From positions 6,116,886-6,180,885 of the forward strand of contig JAYEPQ010000019.1 in the NCBI GenBank assembly GCA_036321105.1: a stretch of 64,000 nucleotides of DNA, given 5' to 3'. Shown here piece after piece: positions 33,144 to 45,859 of the stretch. Under the pieces are notes generated by a model, which saw only the letters and a list, made by a program, of their open reading frames with translations, had not been told where the DNA came from and did no database searches. The position numbers were made by a program, and so were the translations under genes. This DNA is from Dracaena cambodiana. Taxonomy: Eukaryota > Streptophyta > Magnoliopsida > Asparagales > Asparagaceae. Every line of letters starts with the position of its first letter. The first letter of the stretch is position 1.

Positions 33144-34883
33144 TTACTGTTGTTTAACAGGTTTGGCATCTTCTTTTATATTTAACCGGTGTGTGGCAAT
33201 TTGAGGGTCAAGCCCGGGCATGTCATCATAATTCCATGCGAACACGTCTATATACTCTTTAATAAGAGATATAAGTTCCTCCTTTTCCAATGGGGTTAGC
33301 ATGTCGCTTATGAAGATAGGTTTCGGGCTTTCTTCCGTTCCCATGTTAACTTGTATTAATTTGTCTCCTATGGGCGGGTCACGCTGCTCAAAGCGGACAT
33401 CCCAGAGAGTATCTATATGCTTAGCCCAAGAATCATCCTGAACATCAATTGGTTCCTCGTGACCTTCTGGTGCGGCTGAAACCATATTGGCTGTCAAGAA
33501 TTGAAACCAGGCGCCGGTACTTATATCCGAATTATGGTCGGGTGAAGATGTATCTTGCTTGGTCGAAAAACTCTCTTCATCTTTTAGTGGTGATGAGGGT
33601 GGAGTAGATACATAGCCCAACCCCCTGCTGGTTTTTTGATAATAATCTGGACTCTTTCCTCTTAGTCTGAACGAGGGTATAAGATTCCGTCGCCCTTTTC
33701 CAAAGTTCAATCCCGGTTTCTGGGTAAAATTATAACCCATCTTCTCTATCATTTGCCGGAATTTCTGTTCATACAAGTGAAACTGAGGTGATGTTTGTTC
33801 ATCACTTTCACTGCTTTGTTTTTGTCGAGGTGACGTGATTACCCTGCCGAACATGATCGACTTTTGGGACCCTTGTTGAGGAGGTACTTCGAAGAAGTGT
33901 CCTTGTTCCTCAGCTATTCTTGATTGAGAGAGGAGGGATGACCTGAGGGGCAAATAGTATGCCGTCAGAACTTCAAGTTCGGACAGGTCATCCACTTCAG
34001 TGGAAGTACAAGAGGGTTCAGACTCAGTACCTACAGCATGCTCGTAGTCTAACTTTATATCTTCATTAATAACCCATTCACTCTCTATTACATCCACTAT
34101 ATTATCAAGACTCAAGCTAAAATCTAAGTGAGGGTTGATTTCATAATCACCCCCATCGTCTTCTCCAGGAAGCTCGTACTCAATGTCGGCTTCATTGCCA
34201 CTGTCATCGGGCTTTGGAGGCTTGTTAGGATCGTCATTTAAGACTTCATGGGCTGGTTTATAAAGTGCAGCATCTGTGAAGTAATTCTCCAGCGCTTTGA
34301 ATGGTTGCCTATCTGCATTTAGCGTCCGGACTTCTCCTTCTCCATCGCAATACTTCATGCATTGATGGAGAGTCGACGGAACTATCATGTAAGCATGGAT
34401 CCAAGGTCTTCCCAATAAAAAATTGTAGGAGGTATCTGCATCAATAACGTAGCATGTAGCCTCCGTCCTCAAATCCCCGATTTGACATCGGAGTCGGATT
34501 TTTCCAAGGGGACGGCTGTTATTGGCATTAAACCCATATATTGTTGTATTGGTTGGTGTCAGACGATGGAGGGAGATCCCTAACAGCTGCATCAACCTTC
34601 TGGGCACGACACTTAGTGCAGAACCCGGATCAATTTGAATTCGGTCCACCTTTGTGGATCTGACATATCCGGTGAAATATAAAGGTCTGTTGTGCTTTAT
34701 ATTTCTCACCTGCATATCTTCTGTAGAGAAGATAATTTGTGGGACCTGCTTCCTCATTTGGTGACAGCGGGGGAAAGAGTCCTGTTCCTCTTCGGCCGGC
34801 TCGACAATCTGAGTTAGGAATGACTCAGAGTCTGCCAAGGCTTCTCTTAAAACTTCACGTGTTGATTTTGATAATCTCAACAA
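33144..34883 (-). pseudogene. E2 protease and acidic linker, open frame of 579 codons
   Basis: The protease has its catalytic Asp at about residue 85 (IQIDPGSALSVVP) and LLGRPWIHAY near residue 157. A linker of about 370 residues follows, rich in Asp/Glu/Ser/Pro (DDGGDYEINPHLDF, DQTSPQF-like segments). It ends at PVKQQ-TAA (33144-33146), the same stop position as in E1. In Ogre relatives an intron is spliced out between protease and RT, so the stop might lie in such an intron, but no splice pair was demonstrated here. Confidence 0.82.
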
Positions 34884-35465
34884 TTATAAAGCGTTACTCG
34901 TGCTGGGATATTTGCCAACTGAGCAATTATGTCAAACTTGAAGGTAGTCTCCTTGGCTCCTTCATCTCTAATAGGATTCTTCTGGAAACGAAGTTCTTTT
35001 TGCTTTGCGGGTTTTGCAAGTTCCTCATATATGTCCTTCGGATCTACTCTGGTGTAGTCCTTGAGATATGTCTTCCCAGACATAGTACCGGAAGGGCCTG
35101 CCCCATCTTGGTGAGTGGCCATAGTTTCGGGCTCTTCTTCAGAATCTGTGAAGGCTCCCGAAACTATATATTCTTCCTTTATCTTTGCGAAAATGGCATT
35201 AACAGTCCGCTTTTTTCTTTGACCTGCTGTGGTAGTCCACTGCTCATCTTCTAGTAAGTCAGGGTGAACCCACATAACTTCCCCCTTTTAGGTTGTTACG
35301 GGGACAAGCCCTTCTTGGGACTTGTTGTGAGGGTCAAGGTTCTTTGTAACCATCTTACCCTTTGGGATTGAGTTCACTCCTGCAGGGAACTCATGGGTTC
35401 CAACCACTATAGTTGCCATATTGGCTGTGACCTTCTTCTGTTCTTCCTTAAGCGTCAGAACCATA
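34877..35465 (-). pseudogene. E2 gag C-terminal part
   Basis: Homologous to the end of E1 gag: VLTLKEEQKKVTANMA, THEFPAGVNSIPKGK, KIKEEYIVSGAFTDSEEE and KDYTRVDPKDIYEELAKPAK. There is a stop near 35286 and a frameshift before the protease frame. Upstream gag, including the zinc knuckle, is missing because the element is truncated at about 35465. Confidence 0.8.
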
Positions 35466-35829
35466 ATGGTTGTTGTTATCGTGTGTATTGTTATCTCCAA
35501 ATTCGTTATTATTATCGTTATTCATATTGTTGTTATTATTATTAGTGCTCATGTTGTAAGGTGATTGATAGATTGGAACTATTTGTGAATTTGAGTACGA
35601 TCAAATGAGTGCTCATGTTTTGAAGTATTAGCAGAGGAGTTGGTGGTTGTCAAGATAGCGATGGTGGCGCGCTCGGGGAGGGCACGATGAAGGCACAAAG
35701 GATAACAAAACTTTTGGCGGAGGGTGCAGGGCTTCAACGATGGTGAAGAGGTGGTCGATGTTGCTGGGAGGATGGTGGTGAGGAAGATGAACTGTGGGTT
35801 ATGGGAGATCGAGGAAAAAGAATCATGAT
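35466..35829 (-). pseudogene. Asn-rich ORF start and leader of another element (E4)
   Basis: On the minus strand an ATG at 35552 opens an Asn-rich frame (MSTNNNNNNMNNDNNN...) of about 34 codons. This runs into the E2 gag remnant out of frame. Upstream leader sequence continues to the E3 insertion at 35829 and probably resumes at 43177. It looks like the beginning of the gag of an unrelated LTR element whose LTR is at 43359-43722. Confidence 0.4.
35825..35829. repeat. E3 target-site duplication (ATGAT, left)
   Basis: ATGAT here equals 43177-43181 on the other side of E3. Confidence 0.85.
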
Positions 35830-38761
35830 TGTAACGCCCCCATTTTTCAGCTGCTTCCCAAAACGGAGGACGTTACTTATTACTTGCACTAGACAACCCA
35901 ACAGTCACAGGATCTTGGAATAACCATAACTACTGCCACAATCAGATAAGTAAATAACATGTCTGAAACTGAAAAGATTTTATTTATACAAAAAGTTTAT
36001 TACATAAAATGGCATACTGCTTTAAATATGAACACAAAAGAGTCAAAGAGAAAAGCAGTGCCCAGACAAAAGGAAATATAAACAAAATATACAAAAGTTC
36101 TCCAGGGGTACTTCGCTTGCCTATTGTCACTCGATCTGTCCAACGAAGTACAGGTCTTCAACTGGGGTTGGATCCCCTTCTTCACGTTCCAAATCTGGGT
36201 TCAAAATCCAAGGGATTAAACCCAGCAAGTAACACATTTAAAAAGAGAAAATTGTGTACTATCATAGTACAGGAATATCAGTGTGTATGAACATGTTTAT
36301 GTCAGTGTTGTTTGTGTGCATATAAATTAACATGAAGGCAACATATAAATTAATATAAAGGCAAGCATAAATAAATAAACATAACAATAACTACTCTATC
36401 TGTTTAATCATATATTCTATTGGTCTCAGTCATTGTCCAATTTAATTATAGAAATTGTATTAATATATAAGATAGCGCTATTCTCCATTGTCATATAAGT
36501 TCCCGTGCATACTCGGGACCCGGCCACAATATTCATGGTGCTGAACCATGACATGTCGCTAAGCAGTACAATCAAGTTTTGTACTGTATTACAATAACGG
36601 ACATACCACTCTGGGTAAATATCAATTGGTGATCCAGTAATCACCCAGGCCGCTGCAATAAAAAAATCCCGGCCCTAACAATACAATCAATCCTTGTACG
36701 GCAATGCTCTTATCCATCATATAGTTTCTCCCGTCCCCGTGTTCATAATGAATTATGCACATGAAAAAAAATATTTTACATTTATTTGTTTACTTTTCTT
36801 TTCTTTTCTTTCTTTAATTGTTTTTCAATTCATGATAGCATGCTTGCATTTCCATGACTGTACATGACATGTAGTATCATAACACATGATCTGTAATATT
36901 AAACATATGACTTGTAATATCAAAGCACATGAAATGTAAAACACATGACTAGTAATATCAAAGCACATGACATCTAAAACACATGACTTGTAATATCAAA
37001 ACACATGGTATGTAAAACACATGACTTGTAATATCAAAGCACATGACATGTAATATTAAAGCACATGACTTGTAGCATGATAAATTATAACATGATATAT
37101 TAGTACACAATTGGTTCAATTCTTAATACCAATCAATAATTCAATTTGGGAATCAAGTGAATCATATAATAATAATTTCTATCTATCAATTATTTCCAAT
37201 TAATCCAAACTAAGCCCAAACCCAATCCCTCTAAATTCCAACTTATTTTTATTTTATTTTTTCTTTTCTGTCAAGCCCAAGCCAACTGTTATTATTATTT
37301 TTATGTCTTTTTCTTTCCTAGCCCAAGCCTGTTTCCCTTCTATTTTATTTTTATTTTATTTTTTTTCTTTTACAAGACTGGGTCGGGCCCACTGTTATTA
37401 TTTTTTTTTTCTTTCCTAGCCCAACTTCATCAAGCCCAATTTTATTTTATTTTTATTTTTTTTCTGCAGCCCAGGCCCATGATCTCTCTCTCTTTTTTCT
37501 TTTTTTTTAATATTTTCTTTGGGCCAGGCCCAGTTCACTATTTTTTTCTTTTCTTTTTCTTTTCTTTTTTTTCCCTTCTGGGCTGGGCCAGACCCATGAT
37601 CTCTCTATCTTTTTTCTTTTTCCCTACAGCCCAAGCCCATACACTCTCTCTCTCTCTCCCTCTTAACCGAGCCCAATAATTTCCATGTAGAATTATTTTT
37701 GCATGCAAGTTTTTTTTCTTTTTTTTATATTTTGCATGAGTATGAATTTAATTTCACGTATGTAATTTTTTTTAAAAAAATCAAAAATAATCAAACGTAA
37801 TAATATTTATATATATCAAACTTGACCCACTAATACAATTCAGTTCTCAATATCAGTTAATGGTCCAAAATATGAGCCAAGTATTTTTACAAGATAATTT
37901 ACGTGCACAAATTTAAATTAAATAAAAAAGAAAAAAAACAAATGAAAATAGATATAAATAAAATAACGAAATGAACGAAAATAACAGTATTACTTGCGTC
38001 GGCTTGATCTCGAATATTCGGTTCGAATCCTCGGTTCGATTTGATTTTTCCTTTTCTTTCTTTTTTTTTTTCCCTTCTCTCTTTTTTTTATTTTTCCTAT
38101 CTCTGCTGGTTCGTTTGGCCGAAAGTTAGAAGAAGAAGAGGGGAAGAAGAGAGTGATAGAAGGTGTAATTAATTTTTTGTCTTTCTCTCTCTCATATATA
38201 CATTTTTCTTTCTTACATATCCTGGTGACACCTGCCCCATCAACTATTCCCCTATGTGACACTTCAAAAAAATTTTCTGTCACCCTCCTCTTGGTCACGA
38301 CAGCACCACACTTATTCACCACAGCATTTATTTTATTTTAATTTATTTATTTATTTATTTATTTAATAATTTAATAATTTTGATTTCGTGTAACATTCTC
38401 TAAATACTACCAAATTTATGCGGGACGTAGTGCTCGATGAGAGAAACACTACAAAATTATCTGTTTGTTGTTTCGATATCCGGAATAAATGAATCGAAAT
38501 TCCGAAATAATTAGAAAGATAATTTTAATATTATTAAATTAGCAATTTTGGGAGTGTTTTTCGGCCTCGTAAGAAAAATCTCCAAAAATCCTAAATATTA
38601 CAAAACTAAAAACCGAGAAGACCGAATGTCATTTGGGTTTGTGGATTTAAAATTATGTTAACCGAAAGTTATTTCGATATCCAAAATTGATTTCGGTTGA
38701 CTTATTCGGCACTACTGATCTCAAAAAGCAATATAGATAGCTCGAATTTTGGGGTATTACA
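35830..38761 (-). repeat. E3 3' LTR (left copy, 2932 bp)
   Basis: On the plus strand it runs TGTAACGCCCC ... GGGTATTACA. It contains a tandem repeat (36880-37080), long pyrimidine-rich stretches with GCCCAAGCC words (37230-37680) and a segment at about 37990-38380 that is absent from the other LTR. Short open frames here are composition artefacts. Confidence 0.87.
36880..37080. repeat. Tandem repeat inside E3 LTR
   Basis: About five degenerate units of 35-40 bp with CACATGACTTGTAATATCAA and AAGCACATGACATGTAA words. The same array is in the other LTR at about 41540-41735. Confidence 0.75.
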
Positions 38762-39775
38762 TCCTACCCACCTAACAAAAAAATTTCGTTCTCGAAATTT
38801 AATTGGTGTTTTTGATCATGAGAAAGAGTATATGTATTTTATCCTGATGTCATTTTCAATCTCCCAAACTGAATCTCTTAGTGATTGTATATCTCATAAA
38901 ATAAGAACTAAGAATATTATTTTATCTTCAAGACTTCTTCTATTGGTTAATAATCCTTACATATCACTTCTCATATTTTTGTTTCATTTCTTCTGAAACA
39001 ATCACAAAAACTTTAGGCCTTTTCTCAAGTCTATTTTTGATAGATTCACTATTTCTACTTCTAGTTAAGAGCTTTCTCAATTATGATATATAAAATACAT
39101 CATGAACGACTTTCGTTTTTTATAAGAATGATAATGGATAGTCAGGATTCCCAATTTATTCTTGAAGTTTTATTTGGGTGAAGGAACACAAAAACAAGAA
39201 AAAATTTAATCAGGAATAGCTGCTACTAATTTGGAGTGTCACACCATCCTGATTAAGTAATGTGTAAGATATAGATGATAAATATTTTTGTAGAGTTTAT
39301 TCCCAAGCTCCTATTAATATTGTAATCGACTCTAGAAATGAAAATGAATTTGAACTATTATAATATCGATCTAACAAGACTATGAATGGTAGGGACACAA
39401 GATAAGAAATGAATTCATGACTAGTTACAAAATTCAATCATATACAACGATCTTATTAAGCGACTGCAATTACTGACACCAGAGAATATCCACCTACAAT
39501 TGCCTTGCCGACTCAATAAGACTTGTGATGTATAAAGGCTCAAGACATGAATCGTATTATGATAATATTAAGATATAAGATACAAAATGTCAAATGGGAA
39601 TGATCAACAAAAAGTAATGGAATAGGATAATTATTTGGAAAGATAAAGTTAATTTGAGTAATAAGATAAAATGTCATATTCGATTTTGATAAAATATTTT
39701 TTTTTATACTTCATTATCAATTTCTTATCCTCTACCTTCTACTTGACTAATTTTACAAAATTATCAGCCTTCTAA

Positions 39776-39918
<143 letters not shown>

Positions 39919-40465
39919 ACTTATTCCTCCATAGGTTGTTTTTTTTATAATTCATTTGACTAGTTAATCTCGCCAACTATACTTACTCTATCAAGTCTAC
40001 AAATATTGATTATTGTAATTTATCAACATTTATGTATCTTCAATCTTCAAGAAAAATACAAGCATAATATTATTTTTCTTTTTCTCAGGATGCTTAAGGG
40101 CAAGTTCTAAATCCAACTACTCTTCTTTTACTGCATTTTATTGCCGCATGGAAGGTATTTAACGATTTCATGTTTAGAATAACATCATATCCATTTCTAT
40201 TAATAGTTAGCAAATTGGCATAAAATTCTTCATTATTAATCATTAAGGGACATATTGGTCGAAAATTGGATCAATATTGTTCTGTAACTGTTCAGATAGA
40301 ATCAATAAAAGGAGTTGAAGATAAATATCCTAAACAAATAGAAAACGATAGGAAAGACATGATACTAGATCTGATAGATATCAAAGAATAAGAAATAATT
40401 ATTACGAATAAATCACAGACATGTTCTTATGTGGCAGTAGTCATATATCTTCCAACTAAACCTAG

Positions 40466-40477
40466 GCTCTGATACCA
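40466..40477 (-). promoter_or_regulatory. E3 primer-binding site (initiator tRNA-Met type)
   Basis: TGGTATCAGAGC on the minus strand, three bases from the right LTR. It fixes the orientation of E3. Confidence 0.88.
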
Positions 40478-40480
40478 CCC

Positions 40481-43176
40481 TATAACGCCCACAGTTTTCA
40501 GCTACTTCCCAAAACGGAGGACGTTACTTATTACTTACACTAGACAACCTAACAGTCATAGGATCTTGGAATAACCGTAACTACTGCCACAATCAGATAA
40601 GTAAATAACATGTCTGAAACTGAAAAAATTTCATTTATACAAAAAATTTATTACATAAAATGGCACACTGTTTTAAATATGAACACAAAAGAGTCAAAGA
40701 GAAAAGCAATGCCCAGACAAAAGGAAATATAAACAAAATATACAAAAGTTCTTCACGGGTACTTCGCTTGACTATTGTCACTCGATCTGTCCAACGAAGT
40801 ACAGGTCTTCAACTGGGGTTGGATCCCCTTCTTCACGTTCCAAATCTGGGTTCAAAACCCAAGGTATTAAACTCAGCAAGTAACACATTTAAAAAGAGAA
40901 AATTGTGTACTATTATAGTACAGGAATATTAGTGTGCATGAGCATGTTTATGTCAGTGTTGTTTGTGTGCATATAAATTAACATGAAGGCAACATATAAA
41001 TTAATATGAAGGCAAGCATAAATAAATGCATAAATAAATAAACATGACAATAACTACTATATCTGTTTAATCATATATTCTATTGGTCTCAGTCATCATC
41101 CAATTTAATTATAGAAACTATATTAATGGATAAGATATCGTTATTCTCCATTGTCGTATAAGTGCCCGTGCATAACCGAGACCCGGCCACAATATTCATG
41201 GCGCTGAACCATGACATGCCGCTAGGCACTACAATCAAGTTCCGTACTGTATTACAGTAAAGGACATACCACTCTGGGTAAATATCAATTGGTGATCCAG
41301 TAATCACCCAGATCGCTGCAGTAAAAAAATCTCAGCCCTAATAATACAATCAATCCTTATACGGTAATGCTCTTATCTATCATATAGTTTCTCCCGTCCC
41401 CGTGTTCATAATGAATTATGCATGTGAAAAAAATTATTTTACATTTATTTGTTTACTTTTTTTTCTTTTCTTTCTTTAATTGTTTTTCAATTCATGATAA
41501 CATGCTTGCATTTTCATGACTGTGCATGACATATAGTATTATAACACATGATCTATAATATTAAACACATGACTTGTAATATCAAAGTATATGAAATGTA
41601 AAACACATGACTAGTAATATCAAAACACATGACATGTAAAACACATGACTTGTAATATCAAAGCACATGGTATGTAAAATACATGACTTGTAATATCAAA
41701 ATACATGACATGTAATATTAAAGCACATGACTTGTAGCATGATAAATTAATACATTATATATTAGTACACAATTGGTTCAATTCTTAATACCAATCAATA
41801 ACCCAATTTGGGAATCAAGTGAATCATGTAATAATAATTTCTATCTATCAATTATTTCCAATTAATCCAAACTAAGCCCAAATCCAATCCCTCTAAATTC
41901 CAACTTATTTTTATTTTATTTTTTCTTTTCTGTCAGGCCCAAGCCTACTGTTATTATTATTTTTATGTCTTTTTTTTTCCTGTCCCAAGCCCATTTCTTT
42001 CTTTTATTTTATTTTTATTTTATTTTTTTCTTTTACAAGACTGGGTTGGGCCCACTATTTTTATTATTATTATTTTCCTTCCTAGCCCAACTCCATCAAG
42101 CCCAGTTTTATTTTATTTTTATTTTTTTTCTGCAGCCCAGGCCCACGATCCCTCTCTTTTTTCTTTTTTTTATATTATTTTCTTTGGGCCGGGCCAGGCC
42201 CAGTTCACTATTTTTTTCTTTTCTTTTTCTTTTCGTTTTTTTCCCTTCTAGGCTGGGCCAAGCCCATGATCTCTCTCTCTTTTTTCTTTTCCCTACAGCC
42301 CAGGCCCATACTCTCTCTCTCTCCCTCTTGACCGAGCCCAATAATTTCCATGCAGAATTATTTTTGCATGTAAGTTTTTTTTCTTTTTTTTTTTTATATT
42401 TTGCATGAGTATGAATTTAATTTCAAGTATGTAATTTTTTTTTAAAAAATAAAAAATAATCAAACGTAATAATATTTATATATATCAAACTTGATCCACT
42501 AATACAGTTCAGTTCTCAATATCAGTTAATGGTCCAAAATATGAACCAAGTATTTTTACAAGATAATTTACGTGTACAAATTTAAATTAAATAAAAAAGA
42601 AAAAAACGAACGAAAATAGATATAAATAAAATAACGAAATGAATTTTGATATCCGGAATGAATAAATAAAATAACGAAATGAATTTTGATATAAATAAAA
42701 TAACGAAATGAATTTTGATATCCGGAATAAATAAATAAAATAACGAAATGAATTTTGATATAAATAAAATAACGAAATTTTAATAATTTTGGTTTCATGT
42801 AACATTCTCTAAATACTACCAAATTTATGTAGGACGTAGTGCTCAACGAGGGGAACACTACAAAATTATCCGTTTGTTGTTTCGATATCCGGAATAAATG
42901 AATCGAAATTCCGAAATAATTAGAAAGATAATTTTAATATTATTAAATTAGCAATTTTGGGAGTGTTTTTCGGCCTAGTAAGAAATATCTCCAAAAATTC
43001 TAAATATTACAAAACTAATAATCGCGAAGACCGAATGTCATTTGGATTTGTGGATTTAAAGTTATGTTAACCGAAAGTTATTTCGATTTCCAAAATTGAT
43101 TTCGGTTGACTTATTCGGCACCACTGGTCTCAAAAAACAAAAAACAATATAGATAGCTCGAATTTTGGGTATTAAA
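40481..43176 (-). repeat. E3 5' LTR (right copy, 2696 bp)
   Basis: It starts TATAACGCCC (expected TG changed to TA) and ends GGGTATTAAA (expected ACA). It is homologous to 35830-38761. At about 42640-42780 it has four short repeats of AAATAACGAAATGAATTTTGATAT where the other LTR has a unique segment. Confidence 0.86.
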
Positions 43177-43181
43177 ATGAT
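43177..43181. repeat. E3 target-site duplication (ATGAT, right)
   Basis: It matches 35825-35829. Confidence 0.85.
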
Positions 43182-43341
43182 CAAGGATTTCTTTTTCTTT
43201 TTTGTTTATTCCGTTTATTCTTCTTCTATGTTTCTTTTTTCTTCTTTTTCGATTTTTTTGATTTTTTTTTCTCTCTTTGTTTTCAAATTTAATATAAAAA
43301 TAAAAAGGGTGGAAAAATAAAAAGATAGAGATGATGGATTT

Positions 43342-43722
43342 GAGCTCTTATACCAATTTGACACAGGACGAAAGGGAAATTAGGGTTTATGGTGGAGAAT
43401 CAGGAAAGAAATTAGAGTTTTGAGGGTAAATTGGATTTTGGATATCACATCTAGGTGAATCACACACCCACTATTTCACGAATCTCTTGAGAGAAAGATT
43501 TAGAAGAACAAAATGCATACTCTTAATTTCTCAATAATCATCTATTTATTAAAATTAAAGTTTGTAATCAATATATAGCAAATTCTACATGTAACAAGAT
43601 AAAAATAACTCTAAATGAATCTTTGTGAAATCCTATTAAATTCCTAATTTAATTTCAATCTTATCCGTAATCTAAATAAAATCTCATCTTTGTTTGACTC
43701 TATCAATGTGTGGTATATTACA
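43342..43722 (-). mobile_element. E4: putative 5' LTR and primer site of another LTR element
   Basis: On the minus strand a TG...CA segment runs from TGTAATATACCACAC (43722) to CGTCCTGTGTCA (43359), about 364 bp. TTGGTATAAGAGCTC follows, a near match to the initiator tRNA-Met primer site. Leader-like sequence continues left to the E3 insertion and perhaps to the Asn-rich ORF at 35552. The second LTR was not found. Confidence 0.45.
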
Positions 43723-44980
43723 TTCTCTTTGGCACCAAGTCAAAGTTAGTTCACGCTTACATATCTAAAATCCTAATTTTTTTCTTACCCACAAGACAGT
43801 GTGAAGATCTCTTTTATTGTGGCTATGTTTGTTCCCATATTTGACTTTTGACCGTTTTTTAGAACTTCGAAAAGGCTTAACATTTTTCTTGGATCTAAAT
43901 TATGCTGATACATGTACACATGCAATATATAATACAGGCCATCCAATACCCAATGACAGGCTCTACCTATCCAAGTTAGTTGCTCCGTCGTTCTTCTTCT
44001 GGAACTGGTGCCAATAGAGCTGCTTCTATGGGCATCGATATGCCACCGCCACTGTTTCAGCCAACAACGGTCACAACATTGATGCTGGCTATGTGAAATC
44101 AAGTGAAATTCATATATATTTGACTGCTTGAGCTCTATTTCTTCTCAAGATTATTACATATCCTTAAGCTTTACTTGCAGACATACAGATAAAGTTGATC
44201 AATTCATATGTTTTGTTTTGTCAATTTATACAAAAATTCAGATCCCGTTTCCCTTTCTATTGCATGGCATGGCCATAAACTGGCCAAGCATCATGCAAGT
44301 TTCCCGTATTTAAATTGATGTATTGTTTTTTCTTTTCTTTTGTTGTTAGGTCACAATTACAATGCTGTCTAGGAAAGTGAAATTGTAATAGAATGACGCA
44401 AAAGCTGAAAAGAATAAGGCAATTTAAGTAGGGGCCTGGCAGTTTCTTAAGAAATTGGAATTCAAAATTTCGCGCTTTGCTTGCATAACTTGGTTGCTGG
44501 AATTTGTCCCAGGAAGAAACTTATTATATTTTTTTTCTTTCCCCATTATGAATTCTCTTCCAACGGAACCCTAGGGTTAATTATATAATGCTTCAACTGC
44601 GGTTACGATGGAGATGAAGAAGGCTTGTAGTTGCACTGTGGATGCAGTGTGTAACATATCACGGGTTCAGATTGGAGCTACGAGTGCGCATATTTACTTG
44701 CAAAGTTTGATTCCTGCACTCTACTGTCAGCAATTGTTATTATGGGCTGAAGTGGGGAAGCCACTTAAATCAGCATGCATATTATGCCTCCTGATCAATG
44801 GTGATTGTAATCGAGTATTGATTTTCCCACTCTGTAATACAGAAAATGATAACTTATAGAAACTCATTGAACTTTGCCCCATATGTAGCCTGTTATATTG
44901 TGCTCTAACAAAAAGAAAGAAAGGGTGGGAACGGTCGTGCTCAATGAACACGCTCAGCACCTATACCTCTCTTTCTTTGA
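43723..44980. other. Spacer without recognised gene
   Basis: About 1.25 kb. Several frames of 60-105 codons exist on both strands (for example 44608-44859 plus, 43785-44102 minus) but none shows a known family, homologous neighbour or gene-like context. Confidence 0.45.
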
Positions 44981-44984
44981 CATG

Positions 44985-45379
44985 GCTGGGGACAAGGATG
45001 CCATGATGCGGAATTATTGGCAGCAGGGAAGAAGGAGGTTAGCCCTCACAAGGAACGCGGGAATGGGGCAAACATTCATATTGAATGATCTCAAATCTTT
45101 ATTGAACAACATAATTCCAGACAAAGCAACCGGGGATATCCCTATTTGGAGATGGGAGAGCATCGAATTGTTCACAGTCAAATCCACTTACCATCACTTT
45201 GTTGGTGGGGGACAAGAATATGAGATAGCAAATTGATATGGTTGTCAAAGTGTTCACTCAAAATATGCTTCTTCATGTGGTTGATTGTGAAGGATGACAT
45301 ACTAACATGGACTAATTTACAGGAGAGGATCTAGGTGGGACCAAACTATTATGTCATGTGCAAAAGGGACAGTGAGGGC
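44985..45379 (+). mobile_element. L1-type LINE 3' part, left piece (interrupted by E5)
   Basis: It reads RRLALTRNAGMGQTF and DIPIWRWESIELFTVKSTYHHF, then frameshifted CSLKICFFMWL, the RT zinc-binding region of plant L1 elements. The piece stops where the E5 LTR begins and continues at 50308. Confidence 0.75.
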
Positions 45380-45814
45380 TGTTGAATTTTGGGTGTGCCT
45401 CTTTTAGTTCCACATCGGCTGGGCGCTAAAGAGCTATCACTCTTGAGTCTTATAAATAGGGTATTGTGTTTTTGATTTTGAGTATCCCAAAAATAATTAG
45501 TTATTATATAAAACTGTTCTGAGAAAACAGATTTTATTTTGGAAAGTTTTCAAATCTGAAAAATTTCAAGTTGTAATTTTAGATTTTTGGATTTTGGGAA
45601 AAACTCTCCTATTCTTGGGAAACTTTCCAATTTGTCTGAGATCTTTATAATTTGAAACTTTGGTGATAGTGGATTGATCGTTGGCGCCCGAGGACGTAGG
45701 TAACATTTACCAAATCTCGTTAAATTTTGTGTCTTCTCTTATTTTGCATTAATTCTTATGTGGCATTTTTTTGGATGCCTATTTGTGTGGGTAAAATACC
45801 TATTTTTTGCAACA
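45380..45814 (+). repeat. E5 5' LTR
   Basis: TATA box TTATAAATAGG lies at about 45449-45459. A primer site follows at 45817-45828. It matches 49874-50307 closely, with scattered substitutions. Confidence 0.92.
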
Positions 45815-45816
45815 AG

Positions 45817-45828
45817 TGGTATCAGAGT
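45817..45828 (+). promoter_or_regulatory. E5 primer-binding site
   Basis: TGGTATCAGAGT, eleven of twelve bases matching the initiator tRNA-Met site, two bases after the LTR. Confidence 0.85.
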
Positions 45829-45859
45829 CGAAGTTTCGACCTTGGCAAATTATTAAAAA

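Larger units (their letters stand above)
23617..35465 (-). mobile_element. E2: Tat-like element, 5'-truncated, same family as E1
   Basis: Minus-strand relative of E1. From right to left it carries the gag C-terminus, protease, linker, RT, RNase H, aRNH, integrase, a 79-bp minisatellite, the noncoding 3' region, a rearranged antisense gene, polypurine tract and 3' LTR. Gag upstream of the VLTLKEEQ segment, the leader and the 5' LTR are missing. At about 35465 it joins an Asn-rich leader sequence unrelated to E1. The coding region is less decayed than in E1 and includes a 579-codon and a 518-codon open frame. The left flank is the LTR-like repeat arm. No target duplication can be tested because the right end is lost. 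Confidence 0.9.

Noticed and set aside
43785..44859. Frames of 61-105 codons between E4 and the LINE that might be small host genes
   Set aside because: No recognised domain, no splice or promoter context that favours one of them, and they overlap on opposite strands.
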